A stretch of DNA of 64,000 bases from Antedon mediterranea (GCF_964355755.1 NC_092673.1:34605648-34669647); one strand, 5' to 3'. Positions 17,560 through 30,325 are shown, numbered from the stretch's first letter. Numbers and translations: made by a program. The notes: a model not told the origin generated them from the sequence alone.

Positions 17560-17623
17560 GGCACTGCCCGGATTTGAACCGGGGATCTCCTGTTTACTAG
17601 ACAGGCACTTTAACCGCTAAGCC
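17560..17623 (-). pseudogene. tRNA-Thr(AGT) pseudogene, unit 88 (array edge)
   Basis: The 5' acceptor strand is missing; unique sequence begins at once. This is the right boundary of the array. Confidence 0.85.
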
Positions 17624-18118
17624 TTAGAATATTTTTTTTTTCATTTGTTGTGCTTCAACATTACGGTTCAACACTATGAATTTGATAAGGCAAATGAATT
17701 CATGTTGCCAATAACTAGCCTACAGCAGGCAGATCTGTGTCTTAAACACAGAAAACAAGATTTTCATCTTTTTAAATGACACAATTGATAATTAATAGAA
17801 AATACAATATAAAAAAAATAATACATTTTAAAAGAAAATGGCAATCGGAATCCGGTACTGAAATGGTACGTTCACCGACCCATTTTCTGAAAATCTTCTG
17901 GTTATTAAACTTGTTCACACCTTTTTTTGGATTAGTTATTAGATACTTAAACATACATGAATTAGTTTTAATTCCACAATGCATTAAGTCACTTCCGAAA
18001 TCTATTTCAGCAAATTATATAATTATAAACAATTAACAAATTACAATCAACAAATTATATATATAATAAAAAACCATTATAAAAAACGCGCCTCATAATA
18101 AAATTAAACTGTTTCCAA
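17624..18118. other. Unique AT-rich spacer
   Basis: No gene or repeat recognised between the array edge and the 3' end of the next retrotransposon fragment. Confidence 0.6.
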
Positions 18119-19105
18119 AGTATTCAATTCAATTCAATTCAAAATTCTTTAATCATCCCACACGGGCAATTCAAATAAAAAGGTCTGGATTAAAATTATC
18201 TTACAAAATATACAAAATATCACAATACACAGTACAAAAAAAATAAGAGTCAAGTTAAGGTTCAAGAATTTAAGAGTCGAATAGCCACTGGCAAAAACGA
18301 ATTCCTTTTCCGGTTTGTTCTACATGCCGGGCATCGAAAGCGACGCCCATGAGGCATGAGCTCAAAATCACTGAACAAGGCATGGTTAATATTTGTTAGA
18401 AAAGCTCTACTTTTTTCTAGAGTTTGCATGTCACAGAAAGAAGATAAGCTACGAAGTTGACAACCTATTAATTTAGAACTTAAGTTAACAATTCTTTGTA
18501 GTGAGTTTTTCTCTTTGACCATAAGACTAAAAAACCAGCATATAAAGGAAAAAGTTAAAACGTTCTCAATAAAGGAATTATAAAAAACCGTAAGAATTAC
18601 TTTATCGACATTAAAATGGTTCAGCTTCCTTAACAGATAAAGTCTCTGGTGTCCTTTCTTTACTATTGCCTCTGTATTTAATTCCCAGCCGAGATTATCC
18701 TCAAATATAGTACCTAGGTATTTAAAGGAATGGACAATATCGACTGGTTCGTCATTTATAATGGATACCCAAGGGTTGCGTCCTTTCTCCTTCCTAAAAT
18801 CTACAATCATCTCCTTGGTTTTGGTCACATTGAGTTCCAAGTAGGAGTTTCCACAAAATTGGATAAAATCATCTAAAGCGGAACCATGACCGTCCTGTGA
18901 ATTTTGAAGGAGAGACAGCAAGACAGTGTCGTCAGCAAATTTAACAAGATGACTATTGTCCTGTTTGCTGCGACAGTCATCCGTGTATATAATATACAGG
19001 AGAGGAATGAGGACGCAACCCTGGGGGGATCCAATACTTGTCATACGTACATTCGAGTGTCTTTGGTATAGTCCCATTCTGAAATATTCGATTATAATCA
19101 TTCAA
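18119..19105 (-). mobile_element. 5'-truncated Rex1-like non-LTR retrotransposon
   Basis: A minus-strand LINE fragment containing the second half of a reverse transcriptase. The 3' side ends in a short direct repeat of GAATT-type words (18119-18142), a plausible microsatellite tail. The 5' edge near 19105 is approximate. Confidence 0.8.
18262..19101 (-). pseudogene. Reverse transcriptase fragment, Rex1-like
   Basis: About 279 residues of open frame. It contains the SPQGCV block at about 25-30, the catalytic FADD at about 55-58, and a thumb region with FKYLGT, followed by the C-terminal tail GRRFRCPACRTNRKRNSF found at the end of Rex1-type ORF2. Everything upstream of the palm motif, including the endonuclease, is missing. 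The first methionine is not a real start: the frame simply opens at the truncation. It lies immediately upstream of the lectin gene on the opposite strand. Confidence 0.8.
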
Positions 19106-19171
19106 AAATCGAATGTAAAAGTAAGAAAACAATACTTGTTTTCACATTACTTGGCTGCACCCCTTTCCAAT

Positions 19172-19276
19172 AAATTCAAGGTCCGGATGTTTCAGAATAC
19201 AGGATTAACATCAAACGCACCTTTTTCTACAAATTCAAGGTCCGGATGTTTCAGAATACAGGATTAACATCAAACG
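19172..19276 (+). repeat. 54-bp tandem duplication upstream of the lectin gene
   Basis: Two copies of a unit containing AAATTCAAGGTCCGGATGTT followed by CAGAATACAGGATTAACATC. The second half of the unit resembles the lectin 5' UTR (TTTCAGAATACAG…AACATCAAAC at 19345-19366). Confidence 0.85.
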
Positions 19277-19299
19277 CCCTCACTATCCTGGACAAAAAG

Positions 19300-19307
19300 T
19301 ATAAATA
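19300..19307 (+). promoter_or_regulatory. TATA box of the lectin gene
   Basis: TATAAATA, 60 bp upstream of the start codon, leaving room for a short 5' UTR starting near 19330. Confidence 0.6.
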
Positions 19308-19366
19308 TCATGTACATAATCATTGACGATTAATTAATTCAGTTTCAGAATACAGAAACATCAAAC

Positions 19367-20522
19367 ATGAAGATCTTTGTGGCTGTCTGCTTATTGGCTG
19401 TTTTCTTCGGAGCAAGTAGTGAGTACCATATTACACAAGTTAGTTTAACTAGGCCAAATATATATTTAAAAATATTTGTTTAGCCTCTGGTTTAAAAATG
19501 TTTCTGAAACTTTTCTATGACAAAATCAGCTGATAAATTACTGAAAAAGATTTTTTTTTATTTGTAAGTCGTTACATTATTCACCACTGGCAAAGATTTC
19601 TAGCTGGAGCTAAAGAAAATTAGATTAAATAAAGGTGATATTTAATGTCAGAATTAAATATATCATAAAGTCAATATATAAACCCCTGAGCATGGACTCA
19701 TTTTTCGGAACAACTAGTTTAAAACATCATGACTAGAGTCTAGTTTGCCAGGAGGCGAGTTTGCAAGCCTTGAAATAGTCTTTCGAATTTGCAACTTAAA
19801 TATTTCTGTTAGTTCTTTTAAAACCAAATTATTAAATTATCTCAATATTTATTTTTTAAATAATTTTGAAGTTGAAATGTGTGTAGTTGGTCGCTTTCTT
19901 GTAGATGCTTTAATTGTAGAAAGTAATTTTTTATTTTTGTTTGTTTCTTTCTGTGCTCTGTTCTGGGTTGACCAACAAGATAGGTGTTTTCTTTCCTTGT
20001 CCTTTATATTTGTTTTGTCTTCTTTGTTTTGTATATGGCAGAAATTGAATAAATAAAAAATGAAATAATAAAGAAAAAGCAAGTATATTTGTTGTGACCT
20101 ATTGATCGCTACATAGTAATGTAAATTATTTAGACAGACCTAGACCTAAACAAGTGGATATATGGATATTCAATTATATCTAACATTACTTAGTTTAATT
20201 ATTATCACTGATGATCAAACTTACAGATGCTGCCGTCACTAGATTTGTGTGTGAACACGACACAGTGAAGATAAACTGTGGAAATCACAAGATTAATGTA
20301 CTGTGTGCTGCATACGGACGGTCCGTGCCGTACAGTACACGCTGCGCATACTCCACTACAACACCACCCGATCTGTCGTGCATTGCGCAAACATCCATCT
20401 CAAAGGTAAACCAGCTTTGTGACGGCAAGAGTTCGTGCAGTGTTTATGCCAGTAACAGTGTGTTTGGTGATCCGTGCGTCTACACCTACAAATATCTGCA
20501 GGTCACATATGAATGTAAGTAG
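19367..20522 (+). CDS. Secreted SUEL-type (rhamnose/galactose-binding) lectin, single domain
   Basis: Two exons, 19367-19418 and 20227-20522, 115 residues. Exon 1 encodes the signal peptide MKIFVAVCLLAVFFGAS and ends in phase 1. Exon 2 encodes one SUEL domain, with the family motifs YGR (AAYGRS), DGKSSC and FGDPC, ending VTYEC. The mature part has nine cysteines, as in sea urchin egg lectin, where an odd cysteine allows dimerisation; that use here is inference. It should bind L-rhamnose or D-galactose glycans outside the cell, often in immunity or egg-coat functions. The stop TAG follows YECK directly. A donor-like GTAAGT overlaps the last codons (20515), so splicing to a further domain is possible, but I saw no second SUEL exon. 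Confidence 0.85.
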
Positions 20523-22635
20523 GCCTATGTTCATTTTCAAGTTTACTCCTCCTTCCACGTAACATGTATTCCTCGTCCACCTTCACAAATAATGTATCCA
20601 ACAATACCGTGGAATTCACAATCAGGGACTACGAACATATTCTGAGATAAGTTGTTGAAATTAATGATACTTTTACATCATTAGGCCTAAAAAAGGAAAG
20701 ATTTACATTTTATTACAGTTTTACCTTTTCAAATATCAAATTTCTGATATATTTCCAATTCTAATTTTTAGAAACATAACTAACTAAAGTGATCAATAGA
20801 CGCATTTATATTTATATATTTCGTTGATTTCATTACAGGCGTACTTAACTAAGCGGTATGACAGATTTTTCAAGCAGAAGAATTTACACGATTTTGAAAT
20901 ATCAATTTAATATAAAGTTTACAGTTTATGGTTTACTAATAGATATTTCATATAGCTAATAAGCGTTGCAAGGCCAGTTTTTTTCCCAAAAATAATAAAC
21001 TAACATCAGTATAATCAAATGTGTGTTTCTTAATAACTACAAGTACTGTATTAATATTATTAATGAAAACTGAGACTCAAATAATAAGGCCTACCGTACA
21101 GATAAATGTGTGAATAGAATCCTACATAACACAGTCGGCACCTGCCCTCTTATCTTGAAACGATTATTTCTGGTTTGAAACTGTATTTCGAAGATTCCAA
21201 TTTTCTGGATGTCTGCTTTCGGCATGTGTTCATACCGATGCCTCATCTTATTACTATCATTCACTCGTATTAAAATATTTAGAACAAAAGACTAAATATA
21301 CTATAAGCCAATCATCATCATCAGTCTCAGGTTTTATATATATTATTGTTTTTGTTATATTTACGTGTTTAATGCAATACTTTGTAATGCTTAGATTTTT
21401 TATTTTGAATTATAAAGGATCCCAATGGAAATAAGCTAATAAGCCTTTTGGCCTACCCTGAAAATCTTTTATAGCCTAAATGTATTATTTGTAATGTCAG
21501 TAATTTATGTTATCACTTTGTATGTATTTTTTATGATGATTTTCCTAATAAATTATTAGGATATTTATACTAAATAGTTATATTATTCTGATTTCTGAAT
21601 TCTTATATTTATTGATTGGTATGATAATCTTTACTCGGTCTTGACGACGACCCGGCGAAGCATAAAAGCATAATAAAACTAAGAAAAGTAAACAAATATC
21701 TGATACATAAAACCGTAACAAACTCTTGTCGTTTTTAATTTGAGGATGCGTTACATGGAAAACATCAATCAACAACGATGTCTAGGAACATTTATGAAGG
21801 CTTTGATGGTAATGACGATTATGACGTCATCATCAACACAACAAATATTATTAATCATTATAATCAAACGTGTGTTTCTTAATGACTCCATGTGTTGATA
21901 TTATCCATAAAAGCTGAGACTCAAATAATATACCGAACAGATAAATATTTGAATAGAATCTTGCATAACACAGTCGGCACCTGCCCTCTTATTTTGAAAC
22001 ATGCATACGATCACTGTATTTTCAAGATTCCAATTTTCTAGGTGTTTGGTTTTGGTAATGGATGACGATGTGTAGGTGAAGAAAAGGTATGGGTTGATTT
22101 TTGCTTTTGATAAAATCATTGAAGACGGCGGAACGGAAGACGGGCCATGTTGCATAATAGAAAATCACCTACTTAAAAGACGGCACCGTGTTGCTAAATA
22201 ATAGAAAATCACATACAGACTTGACCGTTCCAAGAAAAGGAACAACTGAATGTAGCAGGCCCATTTATAGGACGATAACGGTCGACGATAACTATATAAA
22301 TATGCATTAATTTCACCTACATAAAACAAAAGAAATCGAAAAAGTTTTCATCTTAAAAATGATAGAATAATCAACAATCATATGATTCGTGACGGTCAAT
22401 CAAATGACGTCATGATAGAGCACTATTAATATCGTGATTTACAACGATATCCTCCTTCTGTCCATCTATAGAGGGCGCCCAACATGTTTATTTCTCGATC
22501 GTATGAAACGTACACGGGGCCGGCCAAGAGGAGAGCAGAGAACCTGGCTGGCCGGCTGTAAAGGACCGACTGTTGCGCTGCTAGCTTAGCTAGCCTAGGG
22601 TAGGCCTACTATTTTTAATATAAAAACGTTGAAAT
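20523..22635. other. Intergenic region with a 200-bp direct repeat
   Basis: No gene seen. Segments at 21010-21230 and 21850-22060 are diverged direct copies sharing CACAGTCGGCACCTGCCCTC. TGACGTCA palindromes occur at 21822 and 22405; the second is 231 bp upstream of the BOD1L1-like start and may be a CREB-type site. Confidence 0.6.
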
Positions 22636-25600
22636 ATGGACGTTGCACCAGATGTAGCCGATCCTATTTTGGTAAATGATGTTCTTCAACAATTGAAGTC
22701 AGAAGGAACATTTGATCAATTTAGAAGAGATTGTTTGGGAGACGTTGACACGAAAGTAAGTTCTAGAATCCAGGGCAGGCAGGCAGGCAGGCCTCATGCA
22801 TCGGCTTCCTACCCTAGCCTAACAACAATAGCGTAGGCCTAGCTAGTAGGGGCCTGGACAGGCACTAGCTAGGGGGCCTAGTCAGGCACTACCTAAGAGT
22901 CTAGGCTAGTCTACTACTAATTATGCCTATGTATGCATGGTAGGCCTACCCTAGACATGCTAGGATAGTAAAATACCAATTATACAACTGTGATTTATAT
23001 GCCGTGTACAAATTAAATAGAGACCTACCTAGCTAGTGCATGCTATTAAAGAACGTTATTCGCAAAAAAAGGGAATCGTCTCCAGGCCAGGTGTGCTGAT
23101 CTGGTAAGCGCTGCACTGCTGGCTTACGTTGGTCTCCGTGGAGGGCGTAATCCGAATTTTCTCAGTTTCCAGTTAAGCTTGAGGACAAAAATATATAAAT
23201 ACCTTTATTTACCTTACCAGATTACAATTAAAATATGTATGATTGATTATTTTAATTGAAAAATGTGTTAATATAATTGCACATAGCAATATGTGTATCT
23301 AAGTGTAATTAATACAATTAATTTAATTTTTGTTAATCTATAGCCTGCTTACCAGAATTTAAGACAACGTGTGGAAAGTTATGTATCAAACTTTTTGAGT
23401 GGAGTAACATGGAGTCCAACCATGAACAAGAACCATCTGAGGGACAGTCTGAGAAGACAGATTAACCAGTAGGTTTATCCTTAATACAGTATATGGATGT
23501 AGATATGTTGAACTCAGGTAGATGGGTTCAGCCATTGCCTTGATTTCTTCCATCATTCTATCTTGAGAATAGCATGTAACGAAAAACAGAAACCTCTTTA
23601 TTTAAAGTATTGTTTACTTGTTTCTTACAGCTCTGGTTCTTGTCTACACCATCACTTTGTGAAACCCATGCTAAGCCACTGAAAATGACTACTTATTGGT
23701 GGTATTATGAAATATCGATGAAAATGAGAACGTTTTTTAACTTAACTTACACGATAATATATAATATGTTTTTATTTTCTAGATCAGAGATTCTTGCAAT
23801 AGGAGTGGAGCGAGTAATAGAACAAGTTGTTGACCCTCAGATTCAGCATGTCTTCCGTCCAAAATTAGAAGAAGTGTTGCAAGGCATTCTCAAGGTTGAC
23901 CTGGATCCATCTTCAGAAGTAGCCCCTCCCAGATCAATTGCAGCCAGTACTTCCAATCTGTTACCACCATTCACCAATCAAGGGCCAACAGATTCTCACC
24001 AATCAACATTTGTCAGTCAAGCACCTCCATTTACTGGACACGTTTCTGTCAGTACGCCACCACCACCAATCATGGTATCAGCATCGTCTCTTGCAACACC
24101 ACCACCGTTACCATATGAGGCACCGCCACTTCCGAGCAATTCTCCACCACCGTTACCTGATGAGGCTCCACCACCACCTCTGCCAGATAGTATTGCTCCG
24201 CCACTTCCACCAGATGAACCACCAGCTCCAGGAACTCAAGGTCTGTGTAAAGCTTGTTTGACAAAAAAATGAGATGTCCCCAAATACGGTAGTAATGATA
24301 TGACATCAGTATGTCCATATATGGGCACACCACATTTTTGGTCAAATAAAGTTTGATAGTGTAAACAGAGCTTACAAAATAATAAGCATTTATTACTTCA
24401 AACAATGGATATATCAGTAGTGACACTAACCACTAAGTGGTTTGACAAAAACATATTTTTAGTGCAACTAACACATGTTATCAGAGAGATTTACAAAACA
24501 CGCAATTTTAGATTTGAAATTTTTATGTAAAATTTGTTTTTATGCACTTTTTTATTCGTTTAAAAAAAATAGATATGGATATAGATATTGAGATTCCAGA
24601 AACTTTAAAAGTTGAACAATCCGAATCTGAAGAACCTCGGAAGGCGGAATCGTTTAAATTTATGAAGAACCTTCTTCATAAAGCAACAGAAAAATTAAAA
24701 TCTTTAGTTGGTGAAAAGAAAGAAGAAAATCAAACCGAAACAACAAAAGAAAAACAATTACACAATTTAGTTGTAGAAGAAGTAAAAGATATCAAACAAT
24801 TACACAATTTAGTTGTAGAAGAAGTCAAAGATATCGAAGGAAAAATAGAGGATAGAACAGATGGAGATTTGGAATTGAAGGAGGAATTTGAGGATAAAGA
24901 TGATGTTTGTGAAGATCAATTAACAGACATTACTGTCAGCTCGGTACATACCAGTGATTTATCATCATTTACAGAAGGCATTAGCTCATCTTCCAGCAGT
25001 AGTGATTTATCAGATTCAGAAGCCGACTTAGATGATGGTCTTAAGAAAGTTGGTATGTCAATGATATTTATAGCAGTACAAATTCTAATTAAAACATTTT
25101 GACAACTATTATAAGCCATATTTTTGCAGATTTATTGTGTGTAAAAGTAGAAAGTGTAAACAGTACTTTAGATCACAAGTTTCTCAAAAGGTGCATAAAC
25201 GGAAAAATCAGCACTTACACAGCAGTAGGAATTTGTAATACAAATATGATATAACACAAATATTTGTATTTAATGAATGAGATACAGGTATTATCACCTG
25301 ATAGTGGTGAAAATCTTTATTTCTGTTTATTATTCTGAACCCAAACAATAGTCTATTATAGTAAATTATTTATTTTAAGGTGGTGATGTGGAAATAGAAG
25401 AGGATCGGTCATCATCTAGGTCGTCCTCCACGGCAACAGACTTGGATAAGGGTTCGTCCAAGGGATCTGCCAAAAAATCTTCTAACCTGGCTCTGGCAAT
25501 TAGTCGGTATCATAGTGATAGTGATGAAGATGTAGAAAAACGACAAGAAAGGAGAAGAAAAGCTGTAAGTAATTGGAGTAATCTATTCTCCTAATATTGT

Positions 25601-28272
25601 GCAAACAACTACTTATACATTGAATGATATTATTTCACCATTTCAAACTATTGTATAAAAATGAATCACATTTGCGGACTGCAATCCAGATCCGAAACCA
25701 TAACCATTATTATCCTATCCAAGTCTGCATGAGAACGGTATCAGTATAAGGTATTAAGATCAGGATAACTATTTGTTCTTTTTGAACAGAATCTTGTCTA
25801 TACATTTTAGGATGATTTATAATTTGATAAAATATTGTTTTAACATTTCCTGATTACCTAGGCTGTAGCAAGAGAAGAAAGAGCTGCTTTGAGACAGCAA
25901 GCAAGAGAAGAACATCAAAAGAAAATAGAACAAATGAAAGCTGAAAGATTGGTTAAGAAACGCAGAAAAGCATTACAGGACAAAAGTAGCACTTCTGATG
26001 AAGGTAAAATAAACTGGATCCATTTCTTTTAGATTGCACAATCCATTACCATATTTTCAATTATTTTCTAATACATTTTTTGTTTTTCTAATTAGAAGAA
26101 TCTGAGGACAAACCCGAAAGACGAGATAAAAGGACACGTTCTATCCAACTAAAAGAACAAATGAAAGAGAAATTGTTAGAGAAAAAGAAAGAAAAAAAGA
26201 GGATGGCATACGCATCACTTTCTGATGAAACACTTTCTCCAAGAAAGAATGTAAAATCAAAGGAAACTCAAGTACACAGACTTGATTTAGTTGCTAGAAA
26301 ATTGAGGAAACCACTTGTGAAGTTTCACCAACTACTCTGTGAAGAACTAACTGGAGAAGAACAAACAATTGCAAGTAATAAAAATTTTAGGGCACCAGAA
26401 TTTAAGAAAATGCTAGCAAAAAAGGAGAAAGCTAAAAGAAAATTGGAAAAACAGCTTATAAGAATGTCAGAAGATGACAATGATGATCAGGTTGTAGAAG
26501 AACAAATGGATGTGATTGTTGACAGTAAAAATGAGCAAGTAAATGTTTCTAATGTCCAAGCAACTATTTATACTGTTTGTGAACCTGAAAAAGAGAATGT
26601 AAAAGGAGAACTGAAAATCCCTGATGTTGCATCCACTTCTAGTTATAGTTTGAAGGATAGTAGTTTCGGTGAAATTGATTCTCAAACAACAGCAGATACT
26701 ACAGTAGTTAGTAATATTAAAGACACCATCCAGAAAAGTGCTGACAACATTTCAACAGAGATCCATAAAGATAGAATACAGGAAGGTCTGAATGTGGAAA
26801 TTGCATCAAAGGAAACTGATTGTATTGAAGTTCCAGAAACTGAAATTAACAAACAGCAAAGTGATATTGCAATAACTGAAAAAACTTCAATGGATGATAA
26901 CCAGACAAATGTTGGAATTTCTACAGACAACTTGAAAGAAAAATCGAAAAATATTGATGACTTTGTAGTAGATGAAAGCATTGTCAAAGAGATGCCACAA
27001 ACTAGTGAGGTTTCAGTTACTGATATAAAAGCACTAGAAGTACCTATGAATATTTGTGGTGTTGTGGAAAGCACACCAATCGATGTAAAAGAAGGTGAAT
27101 ATGTTGCGACGGAAGGTAATAGTATGGAAAAGGAATCACCAAAGGTTGATGTAATTACTGATCATGATTCAAATGTTGATTCTCTGAACACTGATGAGGA
27201 ATCCCATACGTCATGTTTAGATAAAATAGAGGATGGTAATCAATCTGATGTACAGAAAGAGCAGACCATCACACCAGAGGATTCTACACATTTACATGTA
27301 GATGAAGACATGCCATCAAATATAGAATTGCAGGAATTTGAAAAGGATGATGCATCAGTAGAAAATCCTCCAACACCAACTCAAGATGAACCTTTAGCTT
27401 TAGAAGAGATTGCAGAAGTTGAACCAGCGGCAATCCCAATCTACAGTCTATCCCCTGTTGCCTATCAGGGACCAAAGATTGGTAGTCTGTTTAAAGTTAT
27501 TAAAGACACTGAAGTATCTGCAGGACCAGAAGAAAGTAGTGCAAGTTCTCCTCTTTCTGCTATATCATCTGGAGACCTTAGTGCAGATGAGGGAGAGAAA
27601 GTACTAGAAGAAGAGGAACCAGATGACGAACCAGATGACGAACCAGATGAAGAGGGTGAGATAAAAGAGGGAGCAGAAAGCGTTACTGAGGAGAAACCAA
27701 GTGAGGAATTAAAGACCGGTGGACGGTATGGAATGAGGTGCAGAAGAAAGATACATTCACCAAGATACTCTAATGATGAGTATCTCTTATATGGTTTCAA
27801 GAAAACAAGGTCATCTGGAAGCACAGAAGATAAAACGGGCAAGGAAGCAAAGTCAAGCACCAAAACAAAAGATCGTACAACAAGGAAATCCACACGCACA
27901 GAAAGCTCAGCTGCTAAAGAAGAAGGTGAAGTAGATGAACAACCTGAACCTAAGAAAAGGCGTAAAGCAGCCACAGAAGATAATTCTTCAATCATGTCTG
28001 GTCGAAGACAGCGGCAAGTTCCAAGACGATACTCGCCAAGTGAATCGGTAACTGGCCGCAGAGCCCAGTCCCCAACTAGTACGGGGCATACCTCTAGCAG
28101 ATATATAGAACAAGCTTATAGTGAACGAAAGACAAAAAAACTATCATCGCCGCCCCCTCCACAGCGAGAAACGGGCAGAAATAGAAAGGGTTCTACACCA
28201 CCTAGAAGAGGCTTGAGAAGGCCTTCTGGAGATCGTTCAGAGAGCCAACAACAGGGTAAACGAAGAAGGTAA
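22636..28272 (+). CDS. BOD1L1: BOD1L1-like Shg1-domain protein
   Basis: Seven exons: 22636-22755, 23344-23468, 23783-24240, 24573-25052, 25380-25564, 25862-26003, 26096-28272, about 1228 residues. Residues 10-115 form the BOD1/Shg1 domain (DPILVNDVLQQLKSEGTFDQ onward), shared with human BOD1 and BOD1L1 and yeast Shg1 of the Set1 histone methylase complex. A proline-rich segment (about 174-234), acidic and serine-rich stretches, a basic coiled-coil-like region (exon 6) and a basic tail with SPR/SPS motifs follow. Vertebrate BOD1L1 protects stalled replication forks and works with SETD1A; the role here is inferred. The protein is much shorter than human BOD1L1. The last exon runs to a TAA; a donor-like site overlaps the stop but I saw no further exon. 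Confidence 0.85.
23085..23185 (+). mobile_element. Possible tRNA-derived SINE head
   Basis: GTGCTGATCTGGTAAGCGC resembles a tRNA A box and D arm; about 35 bp later GGTCTCCGTGG could be a worn B box. Intron 1 of the BOD1L1-like gene. Weak. Confidence 0.3.
24248..24374. mobile_element. MITE family M1, copy 1
   Basis: About 127 bp, with inverted ends TAAAGCT… and …AGTTTGATAGTGTAAACAGAGCTTA. It lies 7 bp past the exon 3 donor of the BOD1L1-like gene. The interior shares TGACATCA and CCATATATGGGCAC with the other copies. Confidence 0.75.
24752..24835 (+). repeat. 42-bp coding tandem duplication
   Basis: Two adjacent copies encode KQLHNLVVEEVKDI twice in exon 4 of the BOD1L1-like gene; the DNA copies are almost identical, so the duplication is young. 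Confidence 0.9.
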
Positions 28273-30325
28273 TTGAAATGCTATACAAATATTCTTCTTT
28301 ACGTGGCATGGCCAAATAGATGGTATTATAGTATCTTATTTAATATCATCATTATTTATTGAACAATAAATTCAGACTAACATACAGCAGTGAATGTGGA
28401 TCTTGGACCATTTTTTGATAGACTATAAATCTTCTAGTGTTGTGAATGACCACAGATTTTCTATGGTCACTAGAAATCGAGACTCTTCACTACATCCCTA
28501 TATTTATTTTATAACTCAGTGCTTATGATATATCAAGTAGTTTTAATGCCACTTATAAAAAGACTCAATGGAGAACATACAGACAACATTGGCAGGCAAA
28601 AAAAAGCTTTCTTTAAAATGTTAATGGTTCTCAAAGGATTTGGTTAACTGTACCACACTAAAAATGATGGTTCCAAATTTATCAAAAGTTTTCAAGTAAA
28701 GTATGACCTTGATACATACCTTGATTTACATTTCTGTTGAAGGCCATATAGTATTCCTATTTTATTATCAGGATAACTGTCATTGTGTGAAAACACATTT
28801 AGTATTAAGAATTGTTTTTATCTGCAGAAAAACAAAATTATGTCAATGCATACAATGAATTCTTTTACATTTTGGTTTTTTACTTTTAAATTATTTTTTA
28901 ACTAAAAAATAAAACACTTTTTTTAATGCATTTTATATTATTTTTATTACATATTTTTAATAGCTGTACAAATTCACTGGCATTGATTGCTAAGCATGCA
29001 TTTTACTGTGTTTCTTTTGGACGGATTTAATAAAGCTCTATAAATCTAAATATAAAAATATGTCAAACATGTGAATAACTTAACTGTGAAAAAAAATATT
29101 TGGATGGAATATCAAGCTATTACTGTTTATCTTCACAAACATTCCAATAGGAACCAATGTACTGAGGATGCATATACACACACTATGTGCATTGACACAA
29201 TTATGTATTCACTGATATTTTTCTATTCAAGCTGAGTTGTATGTCTATTACAAAATACTATTATTTATATACATGAGTTAAATTAAGTAATAAAAATAAA
29301 TATTTAAATTTATTAGGCGAGGTATGTACTGAAAACCAATACTAATCACTTTTGTGAAGCCTAGTTTACAACCTTTTGTTTGCATACAAGAAGTTGCCCC
29401 AAGTATATAGCAAAACAGTTTTCTGTTAGGAATAGATCAATTGCACCTTATATCAAGATATACAAGATGTTTTTTAAGAAAAATCTAAAAATGGTACTGT
29501 AGTCAATGAGAGGAATAACTTTCAAATATGACTTTCATTTAGTCCAGATTCAATTCAATATTGATGTGAAAAGATTAATATTGTGGCACACATGGTTTGT
29601 CATATTCAGGGTCGAATCCAGGGTTTTGTAAATGGAGAGCGCCGACATAAAATATCCAACCGCTACCCACTATATCCACCCCTGATTCTTAAGAAATGAT
29701 AACAACTAGAGACTTGGGGTAAGTCTACAGGTATGTGTGAAAACCAGACATTTTCATCGAGTTGTTACACTGAACTGCTATGCTACGATTTATATACAGT
29801 ACACAGTAATATATATATTTACAGTTTTTTTACACACATTTGTTTAAAAACACTTGCTAAATATTAAATTTTAACTTTGTTTTATCTCCATTACAATCAA
29901 AATATAACTTAAATGCATTTTGTTGTACTGTACTGTATTCCATTAAAAAAAAAATAATTCTTTTGAATTACAATCTCTAATTTCTCAAATATTATGTTAC
30001 TGGCTGTAACTTATTAGCTTAAATTCTATTTTATACAGATTTACAAAATTAAAGACCTAAAGTTATAATCACACTGGGATTTTTTTTTTTTTGTAAAATT
30101 TATCAACTAAATACTGTAATAAGTTTCTCCATAATAACTAACATACGAATAATCCAGTAAAGTTCCACGGACTGGAAGACTTACCGAGTCACACAGTAAG
30201 TTCATTCATTAAGATTTTCACAAAAAATCTAGTGCGAACACTTTCACTCAATGCTCACTGGAATGCTTTTTTCTTCTCATAGGTAAGTCTAACCACGACT
30301 CAAAGAGTTAATTTTATGAGGTCTC

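Larger units (their letters stand above)
14940..17623 (-). repeat. tRNA-Thr tandem array, block 3 (18 units)
   Basis: The first eight units (14969-16100) repeat, in the same order and spacing, units 5-12 at 659-1789, about 14.31 kb away. The array ends at 17623 inside a tRNA. Confidence 0.92.

Noticed and set aside
1-17623. CRISPR-like array or ordinary dispersed SINE cluster
   Set aside because: Units are 72-nt tRNAs with conserved spacers, not short repeats with unique spacers. They are tandem, without A-tails or target-site duplications, so not SINE insertions.
20205-20390. Minus-strand frame over the lectin exon
   Set aside because: Shadow of the SUEL domain exon, whose plus-strand cysteine pattern and motifs are clear.
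28258-28272. Donor site at the end of the BOD1L1-like last exon
   Set aside because: AAG|GTAATT is plausible, but no coding exon consistent with the family was found before SUFU; the in-frame TAA is simpler.
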